Shown here piece by piece: positions 10,149 through 20,626 of a DNA stretch of 64,000 nucleotides (positions are counted from its first letter, which is position 1; each line of letters opens with the position of its first letter). The position numbers were made by a program, and so were the translations under genes. This DNA is from an uncultured Alphaproteobacteria bacterium. GTDB lineage: Bacteria > Pseudomonadota > Alphaproteobacteria > Rs-D84. The notes beneath the pieces are model-generated. The model had not been told where the DNA came from and made no database searches. It saw nothing but the letters and a program-made list of their open reading frames with translations. The stretch covers positions 1-64,000 of the forward strand of contig CAJOGD010000006.1 of NCBI GenBank assembly GCA_905233975.1, written 5' to 3'.

Positions 10149-11072
10149 ATGTTGATATCAATTTTGCTTTTAATCATTGGATTTGTTTTATTGATGCGTG
10201 GCGCGGACACTTTCGTTGACGGCGCGGCCGGTGTTGCACGACGCTTTGGCATTCCACCAATTATAATCGGAACAACACTTGTCGCCATCGGCACCAGTGC
10301 GCCAGAGGCCGCAATCAGCATCGCCGCCGCATTATCTGGTTCGGACGGCGTGTCCATCGGCAATATAATCGGCAGCAATATTTCAAACGTGTTTCTTATA
10401 CTGGGTCTTACCGCGACAATCGCCGCATTACCAATTCACAAAAACACAAAAAGGTATGAGTTACCTTTTGTCGGCGTGATAACATTATTGCTGTGTTTGG
10501 TTGGCCTGTGGTTTGGCGAAATTTCACGCGTGGCGGCATTTGGATTTTTAATCTTGTTTGCGGGTTTTATAATTTACACCGTTATTATGGCCAAGCGGTC
10601 AAACGAGCCGGCGCCGGACTTTAAGAAAATTCCCACGATCGAAACCGCGGTCATGATTGTTGCCGGGATTGCCGCATTGGTCATAGGCAGTGATTTAACC
10701 GTCGATTCCGCGACCGATATTGCAACGCGCCTGGGGGTATCGGACCGCGTAATTGGATTGACACTGGTGGCCATCGGGACCAGTTTGCCGGAATTGGTCG
10801 TCTGTGTGGCGGCCGCGTTAAAGCGCGAATACGATATGGCGGTTGGAAATATCGTTGGTTCAAATATCTTTAATATCTTGTTCGTTTTGGGAACGGCCGC
10901 GGCGATAAGCCCATTGCCATTTGATCGCGCGTTCGTGATGGACGGGTTGGTCGCGTTATTGGCCGTCGCAATGTTAATGATTTTTGCCGCACGCCGGTCG
11001 CGGCTTTCGCGCATTGGCGGGATTTTGTTTTTGATTGCGTATGCGATTTATACGGTGCAACTTGTCATATAA
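10149..11072 (+). CDS. CaCA-family Na+/Ca2+ antiporter (YrbG-like)
   Basis: Two GTxxVAIGTSAPE/LPE and GNIIGSNISN/GNIVGSNIFN repeats. Confidence 0.92.
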   Translation: MLISILLLIIGFVLLMRGADTFVDGAAGVARRFGIPPIIIGTTLVAIGTSAPEAAISIAAALSGSDGVSIGNIIGSNISNVFLILGLTATIAALPIHKNTKRYELPFVGVITLLLCLVGLWFGEISRVAAFGFLILFAGFIIYTVIMAKRSNEPAPDFKKIPTIETAVMIVAGIAALVIGSDLTVDSATDIATRLGVSDRVIGLTLVAIGTSLPELVVCVAAALKREYDMAVGNIVGSNIFNILFVLGTAAAISPLPFDRAFVMDGLVALLAVAMLMIFAARRSRLSRIGGILFLIAYAIYTVQLVI

Positions 11073-11073
11073 A

Positions 11074-11649
11074 TTATCGAACAAGTTCGAATTTCTTGTT
11101 TTGAAAAGCAAATATTTGTGCGTTGCTAATGCGTTGGTGGAATCCGAAATTTATAAATTCATCAACATTGGTTTTTCCACCTGTTTCCAAATAATACATC
11201 ATTGCGCGCATTAGCCCGCCATGCGATACAATCAACGTGTTTGGGTTCATATCAAATTTATCGAAAAACGTTGCCACCCGGGTAAAAACACCGTCGATTG
11301 ATTCCGCACCAGATTTTAGATTTTGGGCTAATTGGGCTTTAAATGTCTCTGGCCTAAGGTCCTTTTGTTTGGCGATATTCATCGCACCAAAATTCCATTC
11401 ACGCAAAAGCGGTTCATACTCAACGGTTAGATTTAATCGCTCTGCGATAATGTCCGCTGTTTCTTTTGCGCGTGAAAGATTAGACGCAATGATGCGCTCT
11501 ATGCCAAGTGTTGTGATTATTTTGGTCGCCTCTTCCGCCTGACGCCGACCGTTATCATTTAGCGGTATATCTTTTTGGCCTTGGAGTTTATCTTTCTGAT
11601 TCCAATTCGTTTCGCCATGTCGCATAAAAAAGGGACCACTATAATGCAT
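11074..11649 (-). CDS. Histidine phosphatase (phosphoglycerate mutase-like)
   Basis: MRHGETNWNQKDKLQGQKDIPLN and SHGG motifs. Confidence 0.9.
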   Translation of the reverse strand: MHYSGPFFMRHGETNWNQKDKLQGQKDIPLNDNGRRQAEEATKIITTLGIERIIASNLSRAKETADIIAERLNLTVEYEPLLREWNFGAMNIAKQKDLRPETFKAQLAQNLKSGAESIDGVFTRVATFFDKFDMNPNTLIVSHGGLMRAMMYYLETGGKTNVDEFINFGFHQRISNAQIFAFQNKKFELVR

Positions 11650-11816
11650 AATAATTTTGTCCTTTATAATTTTGCACTTTAAAATTTTTGTCCGCCTCCG
11701 CTGGTGCTTAATTTCGATTGATGAATTCTGTGTATTTACAAAGTATCTTCGGTGAACGCGCTAGCTACGGCGAGACACTCAATTTTCAGCCCTCGCTACG
11801 CTTCGGTGAAAATTGG

Positions 11817-11892
11817 TGGTGGAGCTGATCGGACTCGAACCGACGACCCCTTGCATGCCATGCAAGTGCTCTACCAACTGAGCTACAACCCC
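11817..11892 (-). tRNA. tRNA-Ala(GGC)
   Basis: GGGGTTGTAGCTCAGTTGGTAGAGC...CTTGCATGGCATGCAAG...GGTTCGAGTCCGATCAGCTCCACCA; 7-nt loop ATGGCAT gives anticodon GGC. Confidence 0.95.
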
Positions 11893-11975
11893 ATATCGAA
11901 CACGTATTCTATATTTCTTCTTGCCAAATGTCAAATGGATTTGCTAACCTGTCTCCGACAAAAGGAGATTTATAC

Positions 11976-12536
11976 ATGGACTATCAATCTTTAAAATCAG
12001 AAGTCGAACAAAAAACCGCACAAACACTGGACGTTTTGCGTGATGAATATGCGGGACTGCGCACCGGGCGGGCATCGGTTCACCTGTTGGACGGGGTGCG
12101 GGTGCAAACGTACGGTTCCGATATGCCACTTAATCAATTGGCAACCGTATCAACGCCGGATAATCAGACACTTTCCGTCACCGTTTGGGATATTACCAAT
12201 GTCGGTCCGGTCGAAAAAGCGATTCGTGATTCCGGTTTGGGGTTAAATCCGATGAGTGCGGGCGCGGTTATCCGCCTGAACATGCCGCCACTTACCGAAG
12301 AACGCCGCAAAGAACTTACCAAAGTCGCGGGTAAATATGCCGAAGAGGCCAAGATTTCTATGCGTAATATTCGCCAAGATGCAATGGGCAAGATTAAACG
12401 CGCCGTCACCGACAAGGAAATTTCCGAAGATGACCAGCGTAAATATGAATCCGATTTGCAAAAGGTCTTTGATGCGCGTGGCGATGAAGTTGACGCCATG
12501 GCAAAACAAAAAGAAGCGGATATTATGTCGGTCTAA
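11976..12536 (+). CDS. frr: Ribosome recycling factor
   Basis: RTGRASVHLLD...PPLTEERRKEL motifs; SD before ATG at 11976. Confidence 0.95.
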   Translation: MDYQSLKSEVEQKTAQTLDVLRDEYAGLRTGRASVHLLDGVRVQTYGSDMPLNQLATVSTPDNQTLSVTVWDITNVGPVEKAIRDSGLGLNPMSAGAVIRLNMPPLTEERRKELTKVAGKYAEEAKISMRNIRQDAMGKIKRAVTDKEISEDDQRKYESDLQKVFDARGDEVDAMAKQKEADIMSV

Positions 12537-12558
12537 CAAAGTCAAAAACGGGAATAAC

Positions 12559-13326
12559 ATGTTCAAAATATTTAAAAAGAAAGAAACTGTCGCCCAGCCG
12601 ACCCGGGTTCCAAAGCATGTCGCATTTATTTGCGACGGGAATCGCCGCTGGGCCGAGGCACGCGGCCTGCCCCCGCTTATGGGGCATCGCGCGGGAATTG
12701 CGAATTTTGAAACCTTGGTCGATTGGTTCATCGCGCGGGGCGTGACGACCGTCACTTTCTTTATCTTTTCGACGGAAAATTGGAACCGGTCCAAAGAAGA
12801 AGTTGATTTCCTTATGGATTTGTTTTATTCCGAATTGCAAAAGAATTTGAAACATGCGATTGAAAAAAATCTGCGCTATCGGGTAATTGGAACGCGTGAA
12901 AAGTTGCCGGCGAAACTATCCAAAATGTGCGATGAATTGGAAGAAAAATCCGCCGAAAATACCGGTGGCACCGTCGTTTTCGCGCTGAATTATGGTGGCC
13001 AAGATGAAATTGTGAACGCCGTAAATGCCGCGGTCGCCGCGGGCGAAACCGTCACACGTGAAACATTCGAAACTTTCCTTGATACGGGGGATTTATTACC
13101 TATTGATTTAATGGTAAGAACAAGCAATGAATTTAGAATTTCGAATTTTCTGCTTTGGAAATTGGCGTATGCAGAATTGCTGTTTATCCCAGAACATTGG
13201 CCGGATTTGGTAAAATCTGAAAAGATATGGCAATTTGTTTTGGACGAATATGCAAAACGCAATCGTCGGTTTGGTGGCGGTAAAAAGGCAAATTATTCTG
13301 GGAATATGGGGGTTAAAAATGTCTGA
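12559..13326 (+). CDS. uppS: Isoprenyl (undecaprenyl) diphosphate synthase
   Basis: VAFICDGNRRWAEARG, FSTENWNR motifs. Confidence 0.94.
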   Translation: MFKIFKKKETVAQPTRVPKHVAFICDGNRRWAEARGLPPLMGHRAGIANFETLVDWFIARGVTTVTFFIFSTENWNRSKEEVDFLMDLFYSELQKNLKHAIEKNLRYRVIGTREKLPAKLSKMCDELEEKSAENTGGTVVFALNYGGQDEIVNAVNAAVAAGETVTRETFETFLDTGDLLPIDLMVRTSNEFRISNFLLWKLAYAELLFIPEHWPDLVKSEKIWQFVLDEYAKRNRRFGGGKKANYSGNMGVKNV

Positions 13327-13969
13327 AACAATGAACAGAGTTTTGGTCGCGGCCGGTTTGATACTGGTTCTTGGGTTGGCCGCGTTTTTGGAATCTATCG
13401 GGATTCGGGCCGTATATTTGCTTTGCATTATTATTGGGATTGCAATGTTGGGTGAATTTTTATATCGGTTATGGACGGCACCACGTGCGGTTATGTTTAA
13501 CCCAAAGAATCTTGCATTATTTGGTGCGTTCCTTGGGCTATTGGGTATTGATTTTGTATCGCTTTTGGTACTTGGGCGGCGGCCGATGTTGCTGTTGTTT
13601 ATTTTATGCGTGATATGTGCCGCCGATATTTGCGCGTGGTTGTTTGGGCGCATAATTGGTGGCGCAAAGATGTGGGAAAGTGTTTCCGAACACAAAACAT
13701 GGGCGGGCCAAATCTTTGGGATTATTGGTGGGACGGCGGCCGCGGTTCTGTATGGATACCTAACCATAGGTGTGTTTGCACCGCAATTACTTTGGATTGG
13801 TATCAGCGTTTCGTTGCTATCGCAATACGGCGATTTAACCGCAAGTTTTATAAAACGCAGATTAAAGATCAAAGATTTCAGTCGTATGCTTGGCGCACAT
13901 GGCGGAATAATTGATAGGTTTGATGGTTGGGTTTATGTTTTACCATTGATTTGGTTAATACTTGCCTAA
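13319..13969 (+). CDS. cdsA: Phosphatidate cytidylyltransferase
   Basis: Polytopic; C-terminal RLKIKDFSRMLGAHGGIIDRFDG signature; position between uppS and rseP. Confidence 0.9.
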   Translation: MSETMNRVLVAAGLILVLGLAAFLESIGIRAVYLLCIIIGIAMLGEFLYRLWTAPRAVMFNPKNLALFGAFLGLLGIDFVSLLVLGRRPMLLLFILCVICAADICAWLFGRIIGGAKMWESVSEHKTWAGQIFGIIGGTAAAVLYGYLTIGVFAPQLLWIGISVSLLSQYGDLTASFIKRRLKIKDFSRMLGAHGGIIDRFDGWVYVLPLIWLILA

Positions 13970-13993
13970 AGGACGAAATTGGGGGGATTGGAA

Positions 13994-15049
13994 ATGCATA
14001 CTGTGATGACGATTATTGCACTGTTGATTGTTCTTGGGGTCGTGGTGTTTATTCACGAACTTGGGCATTTTATGGCCGCGCGCTGGGCGGGCGTACGTGT
14101 TGATGCGTTTTCTATTGGTTTTGGTCCCGCGATTATAAAGTGGCATGACAAACATGGAACGGTTTGGAAGATTGCGTGTTTGCCCCTGGGTGGATATGTT
14201 TCCATTTATGGTCAGGAAGACATGTTCAACCGCCGGAAATATAACGAATTGCCAAAGACGAAAAAAATTGGGCATTATTTATCTGCGCCCGCGTGGAAGC
14301 AATTTATCATTATCGGTGCCGGCGTATTTATGAACTTTGTGTTGGCGTGGGCGATTTATTCGGCGATATTTATGTTCAAACCGCGTAATGTCCAATTACC
14401 CATAGTGGGCCAGGTTATCCAAGAAAGTGTCGCATTCAACGCCGGCATCAAACCGGGCGATACGATTGTAAAAATTGATGATTCGGACATCACGAATTGG
14501 GGTGAATTGGTTATTGCCAAAGAATTGGCCGGCACGCATGATGCGGACGTTGTAATTGCGCGTGGCGATGAAATGATAAATGTGAAGCTTTCGCCCGCGG
14601 CGCGTTGGGGATTGGTTGCGGACGGAACCAAGACAGAGTTTCGTAAAAAGGGATTTTTCGGTGCGCTGTATGCGGGTGCACGTGAGACGTATTATCAATC
14701 GCGAACATTGGTCGTTGTTTTGAAACAGATTATCACCGGTGATCGTTCGTCAAAGCAACTTGGGTCTTTCATTACGATTGCCCAGGTATCGGGCCAGGCA
14801 TTGGCCGCCGGATTTTTTGCGTTGCTGTCGATCATTGCTTTGCTATCTGTAAATTTGGGTGTAATAAACCTTTTGCCGTTGCCGGTGTTGGACGGTGGAT
14901 ACCTGTTGATTTTATTAATCGAAGGTGCAACCCGCAAAAAACTGGGGGGCAAAGGCATGGAAATTGTAATCGTGTGCGGGTGGATTTTCCTTGGGTTCGT
15001 GTTCGCTTTGACCATGTGGAATGATATCGCGCGGGTGTTTGGGTTATGA
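13994..15049 (+). CDS. rseP: RseP site-2 metalloprotease
   Basis: HELGHF, PDZ domain, NLLPLPVLDGG motif. Confidence 0.94.
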   Translation: MHTVMTIIALLIVLGVVVFIHELGHFMAARWAGVRVDAFSIGFGPAIIKWHDKHGTVWKIACLPLGGYVSIYGQEDMFNRRKYNELPKTKKIGHYLSAPAWKQFIIIGAGVFMNFVLAWAIYSAIFMFKPRNVQLPIVGQVIQESVAFNAGIKPGDTIVKIDDSDITNWGELVIAKELAGTHDADVVIARGDEMINVKLSPAARWGLVADGTKTEFRKKGFFGALYAGARETYYQSRTLVVVLKQIITGDRSSKQLGSFITIAQVSGQALAAGFFALLSIIALLSVNLGVINLLPLPVLDGGYLLILLIEGATRKKLGGKGMEIVIVCGWIFLGFVFALTMWNDIARVFGL

Positions 15050-17313
15050 TGAAAAAGATTGTTTTTTGTTTGGCTTTATTCGCCGTCGGCACCGCGCATG
15101 CCGGTGTGTCGCGTATAAATGTTTCCGGCAATAAACGTATGGACGCGGAATCTGTTCGAATACTTGCCGATGTTCGGGTTGGCGATACGGTCAGTGATGA
15201 ACGCGCGAACAAAATTGCAAAAAAGTTGCAAGAAAGCGGTTATTTTTCCAAGGTGTCCGTCAGGGTCACCGGTAATGTTTTGGAGATAAATATTACCGAG
15301 GCACCAATTGTGAACATGGTGACGGTCGAAGGTAATGACGAAGTTTCAACAGATGATTTAAAGAAAGAAATCAAACTTGCCGAACGTTCTTCGTTCGATG
15401 AATCGGTCATTGGCGCGGATGTTGGACGCATGCTTACGGTGTACCAGCGCAAGGGTTTTTTCGGCACAAAAATTGAACCGAAAAAAATACAGTTGGAAGA
15501 TAATCGTGTAAATGTCGTCTATGAAATTACCGAAGGCCACCCGACATACATTGAATCCATTGACTTTGAAGGAAACGAAAAGTTTAGCGACCGTACATTG
15601 CGTGGTGCGGTGCTTTCGCGCGAACATGCGTGGTGGCGGTTTATGTCGCAATTTGATGTGTATGACGAAGACAGGATTCAATATGACCAACAAATGTTGC
15701 GCCAATTTTATCTGCGTAATGGTTATGTTGATTTTCAGGTACGGGGTGCCAAGGGAACATTTACACCCGACCGGCAATTTTATTCGGTTGTCTTTAATGT
15801 GGACGAAGGTGAAAAGTACAAGATTGGTAAAGTCGAACTTGATAATCCTTTTTCGGATGTGCCGAATCAGGAATTGTTTGACGTCATGAAAATTTCCACC
15901 GGCGACACGTATAACGTTGATAATGTAGAGGCAACAATTTCCGCCATTCGTGGTGCGGTCGCGGACTATGGATACGCGTTTATAAGTGTCGAACCGGTGC
16001 CGCAAAAAAATGACGATGCGCGAACAATCGATTTAAAGTTTAAAATTCAAAAGACAAATCGTATTTATTTAAATTCTGTTAATATTCTTGGGAACGTGCG
16101 GACATTTGATTCGGTGATAAATCAGTTGATTCCGTTGCGGGCGGGCGATCCGTTTTCGTTGCAAACGATTGAACAGGGTCGGCAACGCCTGATGCGGACG
16201 CGATATTTCAAAGATGTCCAAATGGTGCCGAGTCGTATTCCCGACGCAAACATGATGAATTTGGATATCAAGGTCGAAGAACAACCGACGGGGGAATTGT
16301 CGGGCGGGTTTGGTTGGTCGAATATAAACGGATTCATGGTTGATGCCGGAATTACGGAAAATAATTTTATGGGGCGCGGTCAAACGGTTCAGTTGCGCGC
16401 GTCACTGGCCCAGTATCAGAAACAGGCGTTGTTCAGTTTCACTGAACCGTTCCTGTTTGGGCGCGCATTGTCGGCTGGTTTCGACGCATCATACACAATG
16501 TACAACTATAAAAGACTTGGTGGTTTTGGATACGATCGTGATTCACTTACCATCGCGGGGCGTCTTGGGTGGCAATTAACCGACCATTGGTCCCAGATTT
16601 TACGCCTTTCGGCGTCATTCGACCAAAACTATGATTTGCAAGAAGGTGGTTGGCGCGATGCAACGCTATATACCCTGGGGACATATTGGAAGTATCATAA
16701 TTTAAACACGAATTTCGAACAGAATACACACACCGGCATTGTTGGAAACATTGGCATTGCATACACCGGGTTTGGCGGGACCGAAGAATTTTTGCGGTAT
16801 AATGCTGATATTATCGGAATGGTAAACTTCCTTGACGAACGGTGGCAATTACGGTCTTCACTTGATTTCGGATATATCCAAACACTTGGCGATGATTATA
16901 TTCCGCGTGTGTATCGGTACTTTTTGGGTGGTGAATCATTGCGCGGGTTCGATGTCGCCGGCGTGGGCAGTCGTAATTGGCGATATCCGACATATTCGTT
17001 GGGCGGCATGTGGAAAATCAATGGCTCGACCCAGTTGAATTTCCCGATATTTATCCCCGATGAATATCAGATAAAGGGTTTTGTATTCGCGGATTATGGT
17101 ATTTTGGGCAAACCGCCCGCACGCGATTACATTTTCCCAAATCCCGGTGGATTGCCGAATTATATCGAAAGCGGCCTGCGCACGTCCGTTGGTTTCGGAA
17201 TTTATTGGAACACGCCGATGGGTCCAATGAATTTCAGTTGGGGCTGGCCACTGAAAATGGGTCCACACGACCGCGAACGCCGCTTTTTACTTTCGTTCGA
17301 GACACAGTTTTAA
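15046..17313 (+). CDS. bamA: Outer membrane protein assembly factor BamA
   Basis: POTRA repeats plus C-terminal barrel ending FETQF. Confidence 0.95.
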   Translation: MMKKIVFCLALFAVGTAHAGVSRINVSGNKRMDAESVRILADVRVGDTVSDERANKIAKKLQESGYFSKVSVRVTGNVLEINITEAPIVNMVTVEGNDEVSTDDLKKEIKLAERSSFDESVIGADVGRMLTVYQRKGFFGTKIEPKKIQLEDNRVNVVYEITEGHPTYIESIDFEGNEKFSDRTLRGAVLSREHAWWRFMSQFDVYDEDRIQYDQQMLRQFYLRNGYVDFQVRGAKGTFTPDRQFYSVVFNVDEGEKYKIGKVELDNPFSDVPNQELFDVMKISTGDTYNVDNVEATISAIRGAVADYGYAFISVEPVPQKNDDARTIDLKFKIQKTNRIYLNSVNILGNVRTFDSVINQLIPLRAGDPFSLQTIEQGRQRLMRTRYFKDVQMVPSRIPDANMMNLDIKVEEQPTGELSGGFGWSNINGFMVDAGITENNFMGRGQTVQLRASLAQYQKQALFSFTEPFLFGRALSAGFDASYTMYNYKRLGGFGYDRDSLTIAGRLGWQLTDHWSQILRLSASFDQNYDLQEGGWRDATLYTLGTYWKYHNLNTNFEQNTHTGIVGNIGIAYTGFGGTEEFLRYNADIIGMVNFLDERWQLRSSLDFGYIQTLGDDYIPRVYRYFLGGESLRGFDVAGVGSRNWRYPTYSLGGMWKINGSTQLNFPIFIPDEYQIKGFVFADYGILGKPPARDYIFPNPGGLPNYIESGLRTSVGFGIYWNTPMGPMNFSWGWPLKMGPHDRERRFLLSFETQF

Positions 17314-17319
17314 TTAAAA

Positions 17320-17841
17320 TTATATCTTTGATGTATCTATCACGTACTTGCGTATTTTTGTGCCATTGATTTCGTTTGTTGAAACGAGTATTCCACCAAG
17401 TTTTTCCGAGGCGCGCCATGCTGCGATATTATCATCGTTATTAAATATCAACACAGGATTTATGCCCATATCTTTGGCTTTTTTTAATGTTTCCTGTTTT
17501 ATGATATTTCCAAACCCACGCCCACGATATTCTGGCAAAATGTGCGTACCAATATGGCCGCCGTCTTTTTTTAAATTTTCATTAAGATAATGTCGCAAAT
17601 TGCTAATCCCTACCGGCACACCATCAACATACATAACATACGTTGTTCCGGGAACATAACCTGGTTTCAAATTTTTTCCTTGCGCGGAATCTATTTCACT
17701 TTGGACCCATGTGGCAAAATCTTTCCGCGATAATCCATGTGCCCGATTGCTTCTGCCGTTTTCTGATGCCGGCAAATTTTGGAAAAATTCGTATAAGTTT
17801 TGCGCATCTGATAATTGCAATGGTTTTAATTCTATTTTCAT
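17320..17841 (-). CDS. GNAT-family N-acetyltransferase
   Basis: GTHILPEYRGRGFGNIIKQETLKKAKDMGI; NDDNIAAWRASEKLG. Confidence 0.88.
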   Translation of the reverse strand: MKIELKPLQLSDAQNLYEFFQNLPASENGRSNRAHGLSRKDFATWVQSEIDSAQGKNLKPGYVPGTTYVMYVDGVPVGISNLRHYLNENLKKDGGHIGTHILPEYRGRGFGNIIKQETLKKAKDMGINPVLIFNNDDNIAAWRASEKLGGILVSTNEINGTKIRKYVIDTSKI

Positions 17842-17885
17842 TTAAAATTCCTTTTTCAGATTATATCACAAACTGCCTGCTATGT

Positions 17886-17924
17886 AAAAGGTGTTCGGGC
17901 ACACCCGAACACCTTTCTTGTTTT
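17886..17924. terminator. Bidirectional terminator
   Basis: AAAGGTGTTCGGGcacaCCCGAACACCTTTCTTGTTTT. Confidence 0.85.
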
Positions 17925-19239
17925 ACGGCATTAATCGCGACGGTCCGCGGAACAGGAATATCGCCTCGCGGATTGTTGGTAATTCCAACAACTGTTTTAT
18001 AAACCGCGCGCCACCCATGCCCCAACCACCATGTGGCGGCATGCCATAGCGGAAACATTCCAGATACCATTGCAGGCCTTCTTGGTGTAATCCTTTTTCG
18101 CGCAATTGTTCACACAATTTGCCATAGGATTCTTCACGTTGGGCGCATGTCACGATTTCAACCCCTTTGTACAGCAAGTCGGCCGAAACCGATATCGGTT
18201 CGCCATGTTCGCCGATACCTTTCTTGTGATAGAACGGGCGCGCAACCCATGGCCATTCGGTGACATAGACGAAATCCGAACCAAAATGTTCCCGCACGTA
18301 TTCGCCAAGTGCCTTTTCTTCCGCAGTGCTAAGGTCCGGCAAATCCGATGCGGCACCCATTCCGCGCAAGATTTCCTTGGCACGCGCCATGGTTATGCGT
18401 GGAATCGGCTTTTTTAACTGGAACTCTGTGATACCGAAATATTTTTCGATTTCGCGCCCGCACGCCTTTTTGATTGATGTCAACATATAGCGTATCGTGT
18501 GTTCCAATTCCGTCATTACTTCTTCAAAACTTTCGATGTATGCCATTTCACCATCGTACGAAGTAAATTCGGTTGCATGACGCGTTGTGAAAGATTTATC
18601 CGCACGAAATGCCGGTGCCACTTCGAATACTCGTTCAAGACCGCTTGCAATTGCCATTTGTTTAAACAACTGGGGCGATTGCGCAAGGTATGCCGTTTGT
18701 CCAAAGTATTCAAGTTTGAATAATTCGGCACGTGATTCAGACGGAGTTGCCATGATTTTTGGTGTTTGGATTTCTATGAATCCTTGCTTTGCCAAATATT
18801 CATGATAACCCGCCGTCATCGCAGAAAACGCGCGCATGATTGTCGCACTGCGCGGCGCGCGCAGCGATAGGAACCGCCAATCTTGCGATTTTTCCGGTGT
18901 GACTTCGGCACTGCCTTTTTGTATCACCGGTATCGGCGTTGCCGCGGCCAGTGATATTATTTCCAATTCAGAAACATGGATTTCTAATCCAGATTCCGTA
19001 CTGGACGTTTTTACAACGGTCCCCGTCACAGATATGACGGATTCCGTCGTGATTTGTTTTACCTTTTCAAAGGCCGGACAGCACCGTTCAATAACACATT
19101 GGACGGTTCCGGTTATTTCACGCAGAACAATAAACGCAACACTTGATTGTTCGCGAATTGTTTGCGCGTGACCTTTGACAGTTATTGTTTCGCCAATCTT
19201 TTGTGGAATTTCGGCGATATGCGTTCTTATCATTGACAT
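17923..19239 (-). CDS. aspS: Archaeal-type (short, GAD-less) aspartyl-tRNA synthetase, probably non-discriminating AspRS2
   Basis: 438 aa; OB-fold then class II core FRADKSFTTRHATEFTSYDGEMAYIES; GGWGMGGARFIKQLL...RGPSRLMP; no GAD insertion. Confidence 0.85.
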   Translation of the reverse strand: MSMIRTHIAEIPQKIGETITVKGHAQTIREQSSVAFIVLREITGTVQCVIERCCPAFEKVKQITTESVISVTGTVVKTSSTESGLEIHVSELEIISLAAATPIPVIQKGSAEVTPEKSQDWRFLSLRAPRSATIMRAFSAMTAGYHEYLAKQGFIEIQTPKIMATPSESRAELFKLEYFGQTAYLAQSPQLFKQMAIASGLERVFEVAPAFRADKSFTTRHATEFTSYDGEMAYIESFEEVMTELEHTIRYMLTSIKKACGREIEKYFGITEFQLKKPIPRITMARAKEILRGMGAASDLPDLSTAEEKALGEYVREHFGSDFVYVTEWPWVARPFYHKKGIGEHGEPISVSADLLYKGVEIVTCAQREESYGKLCEQLREKGLHQEGLQWYLECFRYGMPPHGGWGMGGARFIKQLLELPTIREAIFLFRGPSRLMP

Positions 19240-19515
19240 TTTAACCTCCTTTATGTTTCGTTATTACTGTTTATAATAAGAACACAAGGACGTTAAATAT
19301 CGTGCATATCGTATTTCAGAATACACAACACCAACGCGGTGCCACCTTGTTTTACAACACTGTCGCCAGTGTTGCCTTTTTAACTCTCGCTGGATTCGCC
19401 ATACCATTAAAGAGTCGTTTGCTGTGACGGGCAATCCCGGGAAGTTCTAGTAAGCGCAAATTCTTGCCGCCGTTCTTCTTCCGCCTCCCCATTGTTAGTG
19501 GATTATCGGCTTTCG
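19240..19515 (-). promoter_or_regulatory. T-box riboswitch leader for the archaeal-type aspS
   Basis: T-box AACAAGGTGGCACCGCG (core 19335-19348), antiterminator 3' arm CGTCCTTGT (19284-19292), preceded by hairpins; promoter TTGAAA-16-TATAAT (19544-19549 / 19522-19527). Confidence 0.9.
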
Positions 19516-19633
19516 TTTTTCATTATAGAACACTTTTCCCAAATTTCAAGTGGTTTAACAGGGCGCGCCCCACAAACATATTGACTTTCTGTGCTTTTGG
19601 TATAGTATGCTTCGTGATAACAAAAGGACTGTT

Positions 19634-20356
19634 ATGCAAAAATCCCCAGAACGAATCATTTTAGAAACACGCCTTGCAAGAATCCGACGCGACCCATATT
19701 ATATAGGAAGAATCCCGGCACCAGAATTGACCGATGAAATGTGCCATGTGGCAATGAAATGGGGCGCCGGTGATTATGAATTCTTCAAATGGTTCTTACA
19801 AAAATATCCAGACTTTATGACCGAAGACTTATGTAAAATCGCCGTTGGTGCTGCGCCAAAGAAGAAAGACAGTGGCAAGCGGACACAAGAGACAAAATAT
19901 GGAACGATTTCTTGTCAGATTTTATATAACTATTCTGAGCCTGTAATAAAATATGTTCCGGAACAGTTCCAAACTGCACCTGTTTTTCAGGAATCGGCAA
20001 AGCATGATTGGCGAACATTACTGTTTATGCCGGCTAAAATTCAATCATCGACACCGCTTCTTTGTGAATTTGCATTGGGATCGTGTGATGAAATTATGAC
20101 CGATGATGTCGATTCCACAAGGCGCCGAAAATCTCTTCTTAATGCTTTAGATAATTCTGTGTTTGAACAAAACCCATATATTTTTGATGGTCTGTATACG
20201 TTGCAACATGTGTCTGCCGATTGGGTAAAGACAAACCCAGAAGCGGTTTGTAGGATTTTGCAATTGTACCCCAAACAAAAAGGTTTATTAAAATATATAT
20301 CTGGTGCCGGGGGTGTGAACCCTGTTGCTGAATCTTTATCCGGCGCTCATAGATAA
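19634..20356 (+). CDS. Hypothetical protein
   Basis: 241 aa ORF with good start context; no recognised catalytic motif. Confidence 0.65.
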   Translation: MQKSPERIILETRLARIRRDPYYIGRIPAPELTDEMCHVAMKWGAGDYEFFKWFLQKYPDFMTEDLCKIAVGAAPKKKDSGKRTQETKYGTISCQILYNYSEPVIKYVPEQFQTAPVFQESAKHDWRTLLFMPAKIQSSTPLLCEFALGSCDEIMTDDVDSTRRRKSLLNALDNSVFEQNPYIFDGLYTLQHVSADWVKTNPEAVCRILQLYPKQKGLLKYISGAGGVNPVAESLSGAHR

Positions 20357-20452
20357 TAACTGGTTGTATATAAAGTTGATTCCGTCCCCACATTACACTT
20401 GACCGCCGACGCGAAATTTTTTTATAATCAAAAAAGCAAAGGGGGAAAGGTA

Positions 20453-20599
20453 ATGAAAAAATTTATACTTGGCATGTTTATTTGTCTTGGGCTTGCCGGC
20501 TGTGGCCAGATTTATGACCGCGAACCGGTTGGTATCGGATATGATACAAACGAACTGAAACTTAGTCCTTGCGCGTGCATTATGGTCTATCGCGCATAG
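20453..20599 (+). CDS. Small lipoprotein (VirB7-like size and context)
   Basis: MKKFILGMFICLGLAGCGQ lipobox; 48 aa; immediately upstream of a VirB8-like gene. Confidence 0.65.
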   Translation: MKKFILGMFICLGLAGCGQIYDREPVGIGYDTNELKLSPCACIMVYRA

Positions 20600-20626
20600 T
20601 GACAACGTTGTTGTGGGGGGGGAGCG

